Assembly: GCA_016785225.1 (NCBI GenBank)
Contig: JAFBJZ010000888.1
Location: forward strand, 2,422,501 to 2,486,500
DNA: 64,000 nucleotides
Origin: Psettodes erumei
Taxonomy: Eukaryota; Chordata; Actinopteri; Pleuronectiformes; Psettodidae
Reading direction: 5' to 3'
Below, piece by piece: positions 1-11,450 of the stretch. Numbering within the stretch: the stretch's first letter is position 1; every line of letters starts with the position of its first letter. The notes under the pieces were generated by a model. It had not been told where the DNA came from. It worked only from the letters and a program-made list of their open reading frames with translations, and ran no database searches. Both the position numbers and the translations under genes were made by a program.

Positions 1-2757
1 GACAGCACTAGCAAAGAGCCAAATGTGACCAACACATATTGAATATATGACCTTAAAATACGGACAAAACAGTTAATTCTATACGGCACAGCTAAAACTT
101 AACAGCCAAGTACCTTTTATAAATCAGGATTTGTAAAATCCCTTCAACAAACAAATGGAGGCAAATGAATTTAAGAGCAAAATCAGGGATAAGTGAAGGG
201 ATCGTCACTGTCATTAGGGTTCATCATCATGGGAAATAGCTGTCCAAGGATTCATAGCAGTCCATCAAGAAGATATCAAGAGCAAATTCTTACCTGCCTT
301 CAGCACTAGAGCAAAGCTCAGTGGATTATGAAGTCATTAAAATGATCCTCAATGGAACCTGAATGTCTGCACCAACTTTTGACACAATCCATCCAATAGT
401 TTTTGAGTTATTTCACCCTGAATCACAAATGCCAAGTCAGGGAATCAAGCAAATCATTAGGGTAGTTCATCACACCATAAATGCCTGTACAAAATTTCAT
501 GGTAACCAGTCTAATATAGTTCAGAATTTTCAGTCTGGAACAAAGTGATGGATCATTTAACACACTGATTTCCATCCTGAGAAACATGCTGAAAACAGTG
601 ACTAAAACAGTAACAGAGATCAGACAAAAGCAAATATACGAAAAATACCTTTAAAATAACTCAGAGAACTCATCTGCTTCTGCTTACAATACTACAGAGA
701 ATTCAGTCTGAAAAGTCACAACTAAGTAGAAAACTTACTAATGCTCTTTTCATATTTTGGCTTTTCATTACAGGCATTACTGATTAAGAGGATCAGATAT
801 GAAGCACGGTAATAGATGAAAGATGTTGAACTTTGCTATGTAATTCTATGAAACAAAAGTCCTCTGACTCTCCCCCTCTGTGCCAAAACTATGCGGCTGC
901 CTGCCAAAGGCTACAAAGTGCTCCTATGAGCGAGACAGAATGGAGGATGGGGCAGTATTATATTCACTTTTGAAAATGTTGTGGAGTAGAAACCAAAGTA
1001 GAAATAAACTCTGGTCTAACGCTGAACTTTTTGTTTTCTACATTCACATTTGAAGAAGAAAGAAAAATGTTTTATTGATTCTTTAATGCTAAATAATGCA
1101 GATTTCCTCTCATGCTTGAATAAACTTTATACAATCATTTCACTTCCTCTCTCTTGTTGATTGCCTCTCAGCATCATCGCCTAAGAGGGTCAGTTGCGTA
1201 AGCGCCTTCGTGTTTTGTTTTGTTTTCACATTAGGAATGATGTAATTGACCCCAAGGCCTGTGTGCTGCTGTCGCATCAGTGAATCTGAAGCTGTCTTTC
1301 CTAGCTTCATCCAGATGGTACCTTTTTTAAAAATTTGGCACAATGAATGGCAGTCTTGCTTTAATCACCTATCCCCACACAGTCCTTTGTCACAAAGATA
1401 ATGATTATCACGACTTCATGTCCTCATAGATCACATGCCACACTTCTTAAAAATCCTCTTTCTTCAAACCACCAAGGACCAGAGAGGATTACAAAAATAG
1501 AATGATGAGCTATGCAACTCAAACTGCAACTCTTATCATCAGAATCAAAAATGGATCGAAGCTCTGGATGATCTGCATCATCTGAACTACAGTTTCACTT
1601 TCCTTTTGAGTTTCTGCATTCCTACAAACATCCACCGTGTCATCACATGGTAGCAATGCACAGCTGCCTGGTGCACTGGCACAGCAGAATCAGATTATAG
1701 GCACCAAGCAGGGCAGAGCATCCAGAGCCGTGCCCTAGCAACACTCTTAGCAACCGAGGGAAAACGCTGCATGAACAACTCCAGCTAGGTGGAAACAATT
1801 ATGTGAAAATCTTCACTGGGCGTAGCTTCTGTGTTTCATCCTGAGATGCAATTCACTGAGAACATAGCTGGTGTGCCAAGATGATGAGGGGGTGTTCACC
1901 ATTCAGCTGGACAGAATGTTTTTCTCAAAATTAATGAATGTTATGTCCTTGAGCTAGCATTTGTCCAGCTCAGGAACATCGGTATACTTATCCAAGTTAT
2001 ATTTCAGCTGTTTATAGTGTGTGATTATGGTATATTAAGGGGTGCAATAGATAATTTCAAAACTTAAAGCAACCGAAACAAAGAAATGGTGAAGAGAACT
2101 AGGGCATAAGCCATAAATCCATGGAAAAGGAGAAGAGCTCATGCAAATAAAGAGAGAGGGAGAGAAATTATTCAGTAAAAGAGTGTGGTAGAGAAGACAG
2201 AGGGCTTTAAAGGTAACTTAGGATGAGACTTTATAAAAAAATGTGCAATCACAAGCATCAGTGTGAAGGGAATGCATGAGTATCCTAACATCAAAACATG
2301 AAACTTGAAAAATCATAGATCATTTTAAATAAAGCATCCTACAGCCATCAAACAATTTGTTGCACTGCAAGACTTTCTTCCTTCACTAATGATTGCTCTG
2401 TAGCTTGTCAGCCGAAAAACCTGTGAGGTGCCTGGATACAGACGCCAGCTCACGCATGCTCTAGTAGCGTTTTCATTGTTTTTTCACTTGCATCCATCCT
2501 GTGCACAGCCCTATTATAAAGTAGGATCATGCATGTGCTCCTCAACTTGACTCTAGGCAGTGTTGATTGGCTCCCTGCTGAGCAACAGCCTAAGCATTAT
2601 CTAAGTTGCAAACACAGGATTTTAAACTCTCCTAAGCCAGCCAAATTTCCTGTGAACCATAGCCACTCTGGAATCTCATCCACACATAAGTCTGGAAGGA
2701 GCCCACAGATTCAAACAAAGAAGATGTACTGAGAAATGATGGCTTGGAAAAGGCTGT

Positions 2758-2783
2758 GTCTAGTAGCTAGCTAGCTACTAGAC
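2758..2783. repeat. Perfect 26-bp palindrome
   Basis: All 13 base pairs match when the sequence is folded on itself, with the centre between 2770 and 2771. The core is built from overlapping AGCT/CTAG tetramers. Function unknown; it could form a cruciform or be a chance expansion of TAGC units. Confidence 0.9.
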
Positions 2784-2889
2784 TAGCTGTGAGATGTGGG
2801 ATGCTGAGAGAGAGAATGTGTATATGGCTGGTAAACAAGTCTTTAAGCCTCCACTTTAGCTATTTCCCTCATCCAGATGGCCTACTAAC

Positions 2890-3350
2890 AGCATGGCGTG
2901 GGCATGAACAATAATTCCCTTAATCCACCCCAGTCTATGTGCTTTCTAGTGAAGCTCTTCACCCCATTTTGATATTAACCCCATGATGCACTGAGCTCAT
3001 TTTCATCTCTGATGTGATGGGTAATGAGGCGTTAACTATCATTTTAGTGAAGATGACATTTGATGCAGGCTGATGAACTGCTAAGCCATAGACATGATGC
3101 TCAGCTCTGGGCGGCATGAACTTCATTGCATTATAAATCCATATGTGACATCTTCTTGTATTATTATACCATATGGGAAATAATCACTCCCTGAGAGTGA
3201 AACAGCTGAATGTCAGTAATGTGCAAGCACGTCATTCGCAACACCTTCTCTGAGCTCACTGACCCTCAAACAAACTGCATCATCACTGCATGATGTCATT
3301 ACTGGGTAATCGCTTTCACTTTCAGGAATCATCCCAAGGAGCTCAAAGGC
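2890..3350. promoter_or_regulatory. Candidate conserved non-coding element, about 3.5-3.9 kb 5' of the gdf6a start codon
   Basis: A stretch without simple repeats, rich in ATGA/TCAT and TAAT-like homeodomain cores, with a typical unique-sequence texture. No coding frame runs through it. The call is an inference from texture; only alignment to other fish would show conservation. Confidence 0.2.
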
Positions 3351-4119
3351 TACTGGACCAGTACCACTCTTATAAAATTTTTTCATGATAGAAGATATTT
3401 CTAAGGTTTGTACCCTAGAAAAATGAACTGCTTAGATACAACCATATGGTTTCATACAGGAATTTTATAATGTTTTTAAAACTAATTAAAATGTGTGAGA
3501 TTCTAAAACTAAATCAATTTAACATGTATTTTTTTTAAAGAATTTGAATCATTACATACAACCACTGCTCAAGCTAAGGCCCCCCATGTGTTTACGTGTT
3601 TACATGCCTCCCTTTGTTTAAGACATATCACTTCAAAGCCACTTTCATTGAGTATAATAGAAGGGCCCTAAAGAATTTTCATGTCCTGATATCTATTGAC
3701 AATGACAATATCTCTCCTCAAACTGCCATGAAACATCTTATTTTCCATTTTATAGTGTTAGTATCCAGCAGTGGGATTTTGTTTTTGTTTCATCGTGCGC
3801 CCCCACAGTTAATGGGAATGTTGTTTATCCCCTCAAAACGAGGATAAGATGCCTTGAGAATAAAAATACATGTGAAACAGGCTGGGTGTAAACATCACAC
3901 TTCAAACTCGATGAAGCCATTTTTTTATCCAGCACCACCCAAACCATGTATGTCTGGTACAATAATTTGTAATTAAAGAAAGACTCATCCCGAACTTATA
4001 AACAGCTCCTTGTCAGCCAACTGCTCACATCCTGTGAATAGTCCAATTTAATCTTCAACCCAGTAGTGTGAAATACGAAAATAGTAAAACAAATAAAGGC
4101 TTGCCTGGACGTCTGATAG

Positions 4120-4360
4120 TGATTCCTCTCAGAAGAATGCGCGTTTAGCGGTGAAGCACAAAGGGTCGTTCCGTTGCTGATGCTGCTCCGCTGCTGCCAC
4201 CCTCCGCTCTGCTCCTCTGTGTTGATGTCGGGTGGAGGAGAGCTGTGTGCAGACTGAGGACACACACGATTGGACAAGGAGCGAGACCGCTGACAGTGCA
4301 TGCACATACGACTTCCATCCCGAGTGTGTTACATAACGCGAGAGGCGTTACTTAACCCCT
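4120..4360. promoter_or_regulatory. CpG-dense block, possible upstream promoter or 5' exon
   Basis: About 16 CpG dinucleotides fall between 4138 and 4352, against very few in the AT-rich DNA on both sides. Read on the minus strand the block resembles a 5' UTR, rich in CAGCAG and GGAG, with a CCAAT sequence near 4269-4275. Read on the plus strand it lies about 2.5 kb before the gdf6a start codon. It could be a distal gdf6a promoter with a non-coding first exon, a divergent antisense promoter, or an unmethylated enhancer. Orientation cannot be decided from sequence. Confidence 0.3.
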
Positions 4361-6400
4361 CCACCATATAGGAATGTAAGATGCAGACATAATATACAGT
4401 AGGCTACAGGCTCTGGGTACTGACATGTTTGGATATATGAAAATTTGGCTAATGTTCGACGTATAAATATTTTGGCATATGCCTGAATATCTGTTCATAA
4501 ACACACATTATGTCATAAACAACTTAACTACATTTTAAGAATATTTATCCCAAATCTAAACCACTTGGGGCATAATGATGCGTAATAGTTGCATAATAGA
4601 GATGCCCTTAAGGCTACAGTATGTTGTTGAATCACTATATCATTATAACGATAGCAGCTACAATACACAACATGGCATGCAGGCCTAACAGGCTATATGT
4701 GCAACACCCAGAGAAGGACAGTGGTGAATATGAAGCCAATTGCAGCCTGTCAAATCAGTTCCAGTATGAGCTTGGCTCTCCATGGTGCTGAAATCACGGA
4801 GATGCGGTAAGTAACTGCTCTTGGCCTCATTTAGGCCTGGATCCATTTATAGCCTCTTAAGATTCCAGCGCCTGTGCTTGAAATGCCAATTTCTCACAGT
4901 AACATTTACATTTATTACATTTACACTCTTAAAAAACACAATAAAAAGAAAACACTATTTGCCCGACCTACTGATTTGGAACAAGTGCAGAAACCAAACT
5001 CAAATCTATTAGAATCAAACAGGGCCATGTACAGTAGCTGTCTGAAATAACCTGTGTATTGATTAATCTCGCCTCGCCTGCAGGAATCCATCGTTTACAA
5101 GTGCGTCAAACTGGACTGTGAGAGAGCAATCGACACTGGGTGGTACTGAGTCAAATGTTAGCATGTGACCATGAACAGCAGTTTGTCTTCTTATCACTGA
5201 GGCCCTCTGCTGGAGCTTTAACAGACTGTCATACAGCGTGCCACAGGCACATTGAAATCCCCATCCCTACTGTAGTTTATAAATTTCACTGCTTCCTGAA
5301 GTTAACATAATTCACGATACAAACTCCAAATATTTTATCACAATGCACCAAGTGGACACAATCAGGCCTGTATGAAGTGTCACAGTCCTCCATACCTGTA
5401 GCAAATAATGCCAATCTAATGACTTAATCATGATTTCTTATTGATTCAAACTGTTTTTCGAGTTGCTCTGGCCTTGTTCTGTTGAGTGATCTGCATTATT
5501 GTGCCTTGTTGTTGCCTTGCAGACAAAATCGATGAACACCACCTGGGCTGTGAACACTGTATGACAGTAACCTATTTTTGATATGGTAAAGTTTAGTTAA
5601 AAAGTCAGTATACGTTATAAGTGGGATTAGTAGGATATGTGGAATATTTGACATTTGGATGATGCTTGACCGTGGGAGCACTGGCTTTTACTGCAAGATG
5701 AGGCTTAAATGAAGTATCGTAACAAAGCCAGATTTTCCCAAATGACATGAATGCAACATTTGTCCCAATTTCTTTATACATGGCGGACATTGCAATGTAA
5801 TAAACAGCCACGGCCACTAGATGTCACCAGTGTTATTGAAATGCGTTTGATGTATTTGACCGACTGCACATCGAGGCTAAACGTTTGGGTTAGCTGCGTT
5901 CACACCTCTGGGTTCCATTTAAATGCGAGGTGCATGTGTCCTCAGCTTGTTTATCGGTTCCTTACGGGTTTTTGCACTCTTTTTCCAAACTGAATGAAAA
6001 TGTCCAATGCCAACTGTCTTGTTATTTCATCATTTGCCCAATTCACTGAAATCTTCCTCTTACCAGTGTGTGAGGTTCAGTTTCAAAATCCAAAATCCAC
6101 GATGCTGTCACAACTTTATGATCACCTTGTGTGTTCAGTCTATCTGTGCGTAAAATCTAATCTAATCTGATTTGTTGAGTCCTTGGAAGATTCCAGGCTG
6201 TCAAAGACTGTGTGATAAGGAGCACTTCAACTCTGTTGTAGTTTTTTTTCTGAAGTCTGTGTGGTTGTACACCTACTTTGGTCTACATCATAAACTTGGT
6301 AGTGCTGGAACCTTGTCTGTGTTGCTCAGATGTAAGAGAGACAAGAGCCAAATCAGTAAGTCCTTGAAGGAAGCGAATGTCCTTGTAATTTTATGTAACG
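4361..6400. other. 5' flanking DNA between the CpG-dense block and the gdf6a leader
   Basis: AT-rich unique DNA. Small open frames of 60-126 codons lie on both strands and overlap one another without family resemblance. I see no exon, RNA gene or mobile element. Confidence 0.55.
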
Positions 6401-6808
6401 TCGTCAAAAATAAAGTAAAAAAAATGTTCTCTGTGAACAGACAGATCCGTAACTGGCCGCTACACCTCCAACAACAAATAACTCTCCCACATGGACTCAT
6501 GTCTTTGTGGCGATGCGCTGGCTCGAGTGCGCGTCTGTTTGCAGGTCTGTGACATGAAGTTGTTTGGGGAGCCGTGCACTGAGCGACCATGTGGGCGTGT
6601 TTCTCTCGGCCCAACAGTCTCCGCTCTTGTGGGGAGTCCAGAGCGCAAAACGCACTTCTTCTGGTGCGACCAGAGAGCGCAAAAGTATCCGCTCTCCGAA
6701 CCTGACGCGCACACCATCTCCGGCTCCGGTGGCTCCCCCCTGAATCCAACTTCACTGAGCGTCGAACAAAAAAAAGTTTCTTATCATCTCCCGGTTACTC
6801 TTCCAGCC
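6400..6808 (+). promoter_or_regulatory. gdf6a: gdf6a proximal promoter and 5' leader
   Basis: CpG content rises sharply from about 6510, as expected around a developmental gene's transcription start. An AT-rich stretch at 6406-6417 is a weak TATA-like candidate. An 11-bp direct repeat (AGAGCGCAAAA) sits at 6640-6650 and 6674-6684. In-frame upstream ATGs occur at 6491 and 6554 with no stop before the main start, so the transcription start decides whether an extended protein is possible. A TTTGCAG acceptor-like sequence ends at 6544. The true start site is not visible from sequence. Confidence 0.5.
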
Positions 6809-7169
6809 ATGGACGCATCTCGACTGGTAACGCTATATCTGGGCCTGCTCCTTGTTTTCCTTGGGAATATACCGTGTTTCCAGTCTGCTGCTATCATCTC
6901 TCCCTCTGCGCCCAGGAGGAACAGGGGAGCTCGGGTCCCTCCTCAGGACGGACAAAGGTCGTCTAAATTCTTAAAAGACATCTTCGCATCTTCGCATCCT
7001 ATCGTGGGCCATCACAAAGAAGACCTTAAGGACGCTATTGTGCCGCATGAATACATGCTCTCCATATACAGGACATACTCGGCTGCAGAGAAGCTCGGAC
7101 TAAACGCAAGCTTTTTCCGCTCCTCTAAATCTGCCAACACCATAACAAGTTTTGTGGACAGAGGAACAG
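6809..7169 (+). CDS. gdf6a: Growth/differentiation factor 6 (GDF6/BMP13; radar), coding exon 1
   Basis: First coding exon of a secreted BMP-family ligand, residues 1-120 plus the first base of codon 121. The ATG lies in a strong Kozak context (GCCATGG), and the next ~27 residues form a signal peptide: a short polar start, a Leu/Val-rich core at about 8-19, then small residues. The prodomain begins with basic and Pro-rich sequence, then reaches the block conserved in GDF5/6/7, with EYMLSIYRTYS at 81-91 and SANTITSFVDRG at 108-119. An N-glycosylation sequon is at Asn99. The exon ends at a GTTGGT donor; the split codon (G|AC) restores Asp at 121, giving the family-typical DDL. Upstream in-frame ATGs at 6491 and 6554 were rejected because the 6809 start places a signal peptide at the N-terminus, as in other GDF6 proteins. 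Known family roles: BMP receptor/SMAD1/5/8 signalling in dorsal retina, neural crest and pigment cells, and skeletal joints. Confidence 0.96.
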
Positions 7170-8686
7170 GTTGGTTTCAGTCCGCTGCTACCTCCATCAA
7201 GCTTTGTCTTGCCTAATGTTGTGGAACAGTTTTCTTCCAGTTGGTATTCTGCTCTTAGATTTTGTTAGAATATGGTCAAGGATTACAACAATGCACAAAA
7301 AACTACAGCGCAATGAGATAGCAGCGGGTACTTTTACGCACGCTTTAAATCAGTTGAAAAGTGTGTGCAAATGTACTTTCTACGAGCACAAAATATAAAT
7401 AAATCATAAGGCATAAGTGATACAAGCAAAATTTCGGAGGCTGTACGATTAGTTGTGGTAAGTGTTTCATCAGGATCTGTTCGCCGCACAGTCGCCGAAA
7501 CAGCATATTTTTTCCGAGTAAGTTATATTATACTTGAATTAACCTCTGGGTAACACGACAGTAAAACACTAATTGAGGCTCTCTCTAAATGAAGGCTGTA
7601 AATCATGTCAGTTCAGGCTGCAGCAAAGACTATTTTGCTCCCAAACCCCAAGTGAATAGGGAGGAAAGTGTTTTTTCAGTTGTAGGCACTTGCTGGTTGT
7701 TTCATTTTCGATTTTCATTGATCTCTAAACTCAAACACTTGAAACATTCCCGTGCATTTAAAAAAAAAATATAAACACAAACTGTGTTTAATCCCAAGAC
7801 TGACACTTGTTAAAACGTTCAATCTGTTGCCATTATGGTGCCCGGGATGGCCTGCCTGCACTGACAAAGGGAGCTGGGGGCAGAGCTGGTCGGTGTGAGA
7901 AGCAGGTGTTTGGGTCAGTTAACATGTGTAACCAAGTGATCTGACCAGCTTGCGAGGACAAACACAGTCTAATAAACACAAACATATCCAGCACACACGG
8001 GGGGGACATAAATCGAGTTAATCTTTGCAGGAGAAATAAAAGCTATCTTTGTTTGCGTTCCCTCATGTCTCAAACACTTGAGCCTGAGCTCTCGGACGCA
8101 GAGTGCGCGCTGCAAAAAATGTCCATGGTGATGAGCCGTTTAGTCCAGAGTCGGCTGGTTAAAACCTGTTATTATTACTCAGGGATGAGGTGAGGTATCG
8201 CGACAGTTATTTCGAGTGCAAATCAGGTTTTCTTTTTCCAAGGATCAGGTGTAATTGAATTAAAAAACAACTTACAACTTTTCCTCGGAAAACCTAAATT
8301 GAAAATATGTGACTTTCACAAATTGGCTTATTTTCACACACAAAAAATACGAAGAGGGTATATAAAACTAAGTGTTTCCTCTGCGTGGCCACTTCTTGCA
8401 GTGTGAACTGATTTGATAGGAAAAACGCCTCACTCTCTCCTGTGATTTTGATGTGATGTGTCACTGGCTCTGACCTCGAGCTGGACCCTCTGAAAGCTGC
8501 TTGGCATCGAACGGCTGATTGGAGTATTTGAACTCGGTGATCTAATTGAGTGTTCATGTCATAACATATCAAACACTGTCTATTCTCCCATAATGACCCA
8601 ACTCGGCCACGATGGGCACATCACCAAAAAACGACGAGGGAGGGAAAAAATGAAAGAGCACTTCCTCTGCTGTGAAGTGGTTCGTA

Positions 8687-8711
8687 TTTTTTTTTTTTTT
8701 TTTTTTTTTTT
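8687..8711 (+). repeat. Poly(T) run (25 T)
   Basis: Uninterrupted homopolymer in intron 1. It may be a slippage tract or the reverse-oriented tail of an old retrocopy, but no recognisable retroelement body flanks it. Confidence 0.9.
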
Positions 8712-10320
8712 ACTGCGGAACCTCCCTTTGCGACCGCCACTTTAATTACGGAAAATTATTTTCCTTCCCGTTGTCTCAGCTCAAGAACCTTTGGTTTCTT
8801 TTGGGATTCCTCCCAGCATCCCCTAAGTGTTGCATTGCATTAACCTGGTGAATGAACCTCAGCTGCGAATTCACGTAATTTAAATCGCCTCTATCAGCAA
8901 AGAAAAAGCCTTACACACGGAGGCAACTTTTGACGAGACAAGTAATAGGTTTGTGTCTTTTACGCATTATGCATCCATGCAGGACCTATACGACCCTATG
9001 TGGCTTTTACCTTTTTGTAGGTAAATTAATTTCGCATATAAAGCCAGGCAGGTTATTTCCTGGAGGTGAGAAAATACAAGATCAGAAAGGAATAACCCGA
9101 ATCTCAAAATTACTTTTGGCACTTGGGTAACTCATTAAAAAGCAGATGGAACAGCCCCCCCAAACAGAGGCATAGATGACAAAAACATGTTTTGCGTTTG
9201 TTCGAGTTTGTTCATATGCAACCAACAAGGTCAAACAAAAGCGCACAGGATGCAGCTGTAACCAGGCAATTAAAATTTAAAAATCCACCAATTACCCACC
9301 GTCAGTGCATCTTTGCGTCATGGAAAAAAAGGCTTTTTACATAGCATAGCAATGACATTAAACTTTTTACATTTTTAACTGTCAACACGAATATTATCTC
9401 TCAATAACACCCACAGTGTGTTCACTCCATGCAGGCGCACTTCAAAGGGAATGTTGTCGTTGGCAGGATGAGATGAAATATAAGAGGGGAAGTGCTTTAA
9501 TGAGGAAGATGGGAATTGAGAACTGTTAATTATTTGGTGAACTTGTATTCGATTTGTTTGAGGTCTTATAAAAAAACACAGAAAGCTAATGTAGACCATA
9601 CGCGGAAAGTCAGTGAAACGAGCACAAGGTTTCAATCTGCTTTTACTGTTTGACTCGGCAGGGCTCACGGAAGGAAACAACATTCAAATATCTCTTCAGA
9701 ACAAGTTTTACAAATGATATCACTAGGACGTTTTTATGTAGACTCGCCACTTTTATTTATTTTTTTATTTTAAACGTTCAGACAGAAATTGAGACATTCA
9801 ACCGAGGTCATGTTCTTTTAGTTTTTGAGAAACACCGGAAATCATCCATCACGACAAGCAATAAATTCTTTTTTTGTTTTGAACGCTTATTTTTACAGTA
9901 AGTGGGAAATGGGACATTTGAAATAAATGATTTTACTCGTCCCCAACTTAAATGTGCTTGTTTCAACATTTGCCTTGAATTAAATGCACTTTTCTTGTTA
10001 AATTCATCCCAGGACCACTGACACTTGTTTTGGGAAAATTGTCCAAAAAGACGTAAAAAGGCAAAAGATTTTACAACCGTTTGCAGAATTACTTCAGATG
10101 ACAAAATGATACAAAACAACTTGATTTAGTGGATTTGTTGTAGTAAACCAAATTGTAGTTAAATATTGTAAAGTGCGGCTTAATATTTGTGAAAACATTA
10201 TACATAAATCATTCTGATCCCGAATGTGTTTTAAGAAGCACAGCAAACACAGTGGGAGGCTGAAATCCTCGTTCGTTGAAGCCTGGTATTTTCTATCTGT
10301 TCGACGCCTTTGCATGCAGC

Positions 10321-10500
10321 ATCGCTCGGTGTAATATTCCAGTCTTCATTGGTTCGCCTTGATGAAATATTTGCAGGCCTCCTGGGTATCCAGCACTGAA
10401 TAATGCATTAATTATGTATTGTTCAGTTGAGTGTACAGTATGTCGCCTTTGGTCCGTTGTGTCTGGCAGCACCCAGGGGCCTTCACATCACCAGGCCCCT
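10321..10500. promoter_or_regulatory. Candidate intronic regulatory element
   Basis: Repeat-free stretch with a dense homeodomain core cluster around 10399-10426 (AATGCATT, TTAATTA, TTATGTATT) flanked by GC-richer unique sequence. No frame is coding. Inference from texture and motif density only. Confidence 0.3.
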
Positions 10501-11284
10501 TGTTTTTCATTTTCTATCTTTCTTTGCCTTACTACTCTGCAAGAGGTCTAAAGTAACCACATTTCTGATGTCCTGACTGCTGCTTAGATTTAAGACTCTC
10601 TGAGGCTGCGACGAAGGAAAAGTTTACTTCCACTCCGCCAAAGTGGTGGAAATTAATAATCAATCTGTCAGCAAGTGAAATGAAAGCAGAACCATTTTCA
10701 TTAAAACATTCTGGATCTGATTAAAAGTGGCGTGGAATTAAAATATCGGCCAGATTTTATTGGATTATTGTTTCAAAGACGGGGTTTTGACCTATACATG
10801 ACAGATGATTAAAAGATAAACATGTAATGCATATTTACATTTTTTGGACCAAGCGAGATGCACGTGCTTCTTGCGTATGACTCGAAGTCCGCTCGCTTTG
10901 CCTCATAATGTGATTTCAAATTATTCATGTGCGGCAAATTTGCAGGAAATGAAATTAAGAGGCTCGAGGACTACAGGTAGAGGAACAGGAACTACAACTT
11001 TATGTGGAGGAAGCCTTAAAGCAGGCTTTGTAAACTTCACCCTGATTCTAAAAGATACAGGATTTTATGATCAAGGGGATTCTGTTAGAATGTAAACAAA
11101 TCCAAGTGAATCCCACGGAAATGGTCACAGAAGGTGGGATAAACTTAAGTCTTACCAACGGTAAAAGTGGTGTTAACTGTGGGGGCTTTTTTTATTCTCA
11201 TCCAAAACGGGGACTTGTCAGCAGTAGTTTGTTTCAGGCATGTTCGGAGTAGACATTTGAAAAACAAGAAAGAGAAGAAGCGAG

Positions 11285-11346
11285 AGGGAGTGAGGGTGGG
11301 GGGCTTGGGGTGGTGCTGGTGGGGGGTGGGGTGGTGCTGGTGGAAG
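11285..11346 (+). repeat. G-rich block upstream of exon 2
   Basis: Many runs of three to six G on the coding strand in about 60 bp (for example TGGGGTGGTGCTGG repeated), ending about 105 bases before the exon 2 acceptor. The composition could support G-quadruplex formation in pre-mRNA or DNA, and intronic GGG runs are known splicing enhancers. The two copies of GGGGTGGTGCTGGTGG suggest a small tandem duplication. Confidence 0.8.
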
Positions 11347-11450
11347 GCCTCTGTGGGAGAATGTGAGCCCCCTCCCTCCCCCCATCCCTCTGAACACTGT
11401 ACACGCTAAGTGAATCTGACTGCAATTATTTTTTTCTTTTATCCTTGCAG

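Larger units (their letters stand above)
1..4119. other. 5' flanking DNA, no gene seen
   Basis: No exon, RNA gene or transposon that I can recognise. Open frames are under 105 codons and without family resemblance. The texture is mixed AT-rich unique DNA. Within it I note a tandem pair of TAGCAAC motifs (1736-1742 and 1748-1754), a 26-bp palindrome at 2758-2783 and a low-repeat stretch at 2890-3350, which are listed separately. The neighbour of GDF6 on its 5' side in vertebrates is usually UQCRB; no part of it is visible here. Confidence 0.6.
7170..11450 (+). other. gdf6a: gdf6a intron 1 (phase 1)
   Basis: A 4,281-bp intron with a GT donor at 7170 and an acceptor ending TTGCAG at 11450, preceded by a T-rich tract (about 11427-11446). 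The position in the prodomain and phase 1 match the single coding intron of GDF5/6/7 genes as I know them. No exon or transposon is seen inside. Notable contents, listed separately, are a 25-T run, a candidate regulatory element around 10.32-10.50 kb and a G-rich block just before exon 2. Stretches 8440-8580 and 8720-8900 also have unique, repeat-free texture. Confidence 0.93.

Noticed and set aside
6172..6552. 126-codon plus-strand frame upstream of gdf6a
   Set aside because: Different frame from gdf6a, AT-rich codon use, no family resemblance.
6288..6755. 155-codon open frame on the minus strand opposite the gdf6a leader
   Set aside because: It lies in a CpG-rich, stop-poor stretch where several frames are open on both strands; no family resemblance.
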